Source: an uncultured Geobacteraceae bacterium
GTDB lineage: Bacteria; Desulfobacterota; Desulfuromonadia; Geobacterales; Pseudopelobacteraceae
Assembly: GCA_903862245.1 (NCBI GenBank)
Contig: CAIOXL010000102.1
Coordinates: 1-51,133, forward strand
DNA: 51,133 nucleotides
Direction: 5' to 3'
In this document: one piece after another, positions 50,630-51,133 of the stretch
Position numbering within the stretch: the first letter of the stretch is position 1
Layout of the letters: each line of letters opens with the position of its first letter
The notes under the pieces: model-generated
The model's database searches: none
What the model saw: only the letters and a program-made list of their open reading frames with translations
Told to the model about the DNA's origin: nothing
Program-made: the position numbers and the translations under genes

Positions 50630-51133
50630 ATGAAACGAGAAGGCTTGATACTTATTCTGTCGGCACCATCCGGGGCCGGTAAAACATCCCTCTGTCGGGA
50701 ACTGTTCAAAACATTTCCCGACATGAAAGAGTCCGTCAGTTATACGACCCGCGCTCCCCGGGCGGGGGAGGTTGACGGGGAGGCGTATCATTTTGTTACC
50801 CGTGAAGTCTTTGATTGCATGGTCGCGGACAATGCCTTTGCCGAGTGGGCTGAAGTTCATGGCAACCGGTACGGAACCGCCCTGAGTACTCTTGAAGAGG
50901 CGTGGCGCAACGGGGTTGATCTGGTTCTGGATATCGACTGCCAGGGAGCTCGTAAGCTGAAAGAGCAGTTTGATGGCGGTGTGTATGTGTTTATTATGCC
51001 GCCCAGCATGGCAGAACTGCGCCGGCGCCTTGAATTCCGCTCTACGGATGCCCAGGAGGTTATTGAGCGGCGTATTGTTCGTGCTGCCGATGAGATCAGG
51101 GAAGCCCGGTGGTATGATTATATTATCTTCAAC
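50630..51133 (+). CDS. gmk: Guanylate kinase (3' end outside window)
   Basis: Phosphorylates GMP to GDP with ATP. The first 168 residues are present and in frame to the window edge; about 35-40 are missing. Seen: P-loop ILSAPSGAGKTSLCREL near 8, SYTTRAPRAGEVDGEAYHFV near 38 (GMP-binding), FAEWAEVHGNRYGT near 70, LVLDIDCQGARKLKEQF near 95 and the lid RRRLEFRSTDAQEVIERRI. ATG 50630 lacks a strong ribosome site (TTGAGG lies about 10 nt upstream). Coupling with yicC is likely. Confidence 0.95.
   Translation, partial: MKREGLILILSAPSGAGKTSLCRELFKTFPDMKESVSYTTRAPRAGEVDGEAYHFVTREVFDCMVADNAFAEWAEVHGNRYGTALSTLEEAWRNGVDLVLDIDCQGARKLKEQFDGGVYVFIMPPSMAELRRRLEFRSTDAQEVIERRIVRAADEIREARWYDYIIFN

Noticed and set aside
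1-51133. Mobile elements, prophage, defence islands and CRISPR arrays
   Set aside because: No transposase, integrase, cas gene or regularly spaced direct repeats were seen; only short palindromic repeats are present.

Overview
The window looks like chromosomal backbone from a Geobacter-type member of the Desulfuromonadota (Geobacterales). The pointers are an archaeal-type phosphoglycerate mutase, a one-chain class I (iron-sulfur) fumarase, a PF09936-type RNA methyltransferase between trmD and rplS, a DUF2232 membrane gene inside the rpsF-rpsR-rplI operon, and a large SpoIIE/STAS/HATPase signalling locus. The assignment rests on remembered family and gene-order patterns; no search was run. I see no insertion sequence, prophage, integrase or CRISPR array.

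Layout. 1-6150: apgM, a secreted FecR/DUF6600-like protein, the endolytic transglycosylase mltG, a membrane metallophosphoesterase and rnhB. 6195-10414 (minus strand): a ribosome/SRP operon read ffh-rpsP-khpA-rimM-trmD-methyltransferase-rplS, then a hairpin, then rnhB and the phosphoesterase. 10592-14609: a DUF3343 protein, a small membrane protein with a DciA-like (DUF721) gene, ettA, a ferritin-like protein and a hydrogenase-type maturation protease. 14606-20484 (minus): a five-gene signalling operon of APH/P-loop kinase fusion, small two-helix membrane protein, sodium/solute-symporter-GAF-SpoIIE phosphatase fusion, STAS antagonist and HATPase anti-sigma-type kinase. 20485-20909 holds no gene but carries inverted repeats and a terminator. 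20910-23131 (minus): rpsF-rpsR-DUF2232-rplI with a probable S6:S18 autoregulatory leader.

23234-29400: a DUF2156 acyl/aminoacyl-transferase-like protein, a class I aminotransferase, a REP-like repeat pair, DUF2721, a sugar-porter MFS protein and oligoendopeptidase F. 29549-29624: tRNA-Ala(GGC). 29798-36324: a potassium-channel-like protein followed by a complete RND tripartite efflux operon. 36385-39708: glycogen phosphorylase and a PhnD-like periplasmic binding protein. 39885-44011: ispG-proS and a phenylacetate-CoA ligase. 44154-46349: a zinc-ribbon/CarD-tail-like protein and fumarase. 46408-49620 (minus): recC standing alone. 49703-end: yicC and the start of gmk.

Most of the window is ordinary housekeeping sequence. 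The points I find most worth checking are: (1) four genes (mltG, the kinase fusion, ispG, recC) that have no Shine-Dalgarno and a promoter-like -10 box only 6-7 nt before the ATG, suggesting leaderless transcripts; (2) the transporter-phosphatase partner-switching operon at 14606-20484, the best candidate for a poorly described system; and (3) the rpsF leader, whose fold would bury the Shine-Dalgarno and expose a CCG.
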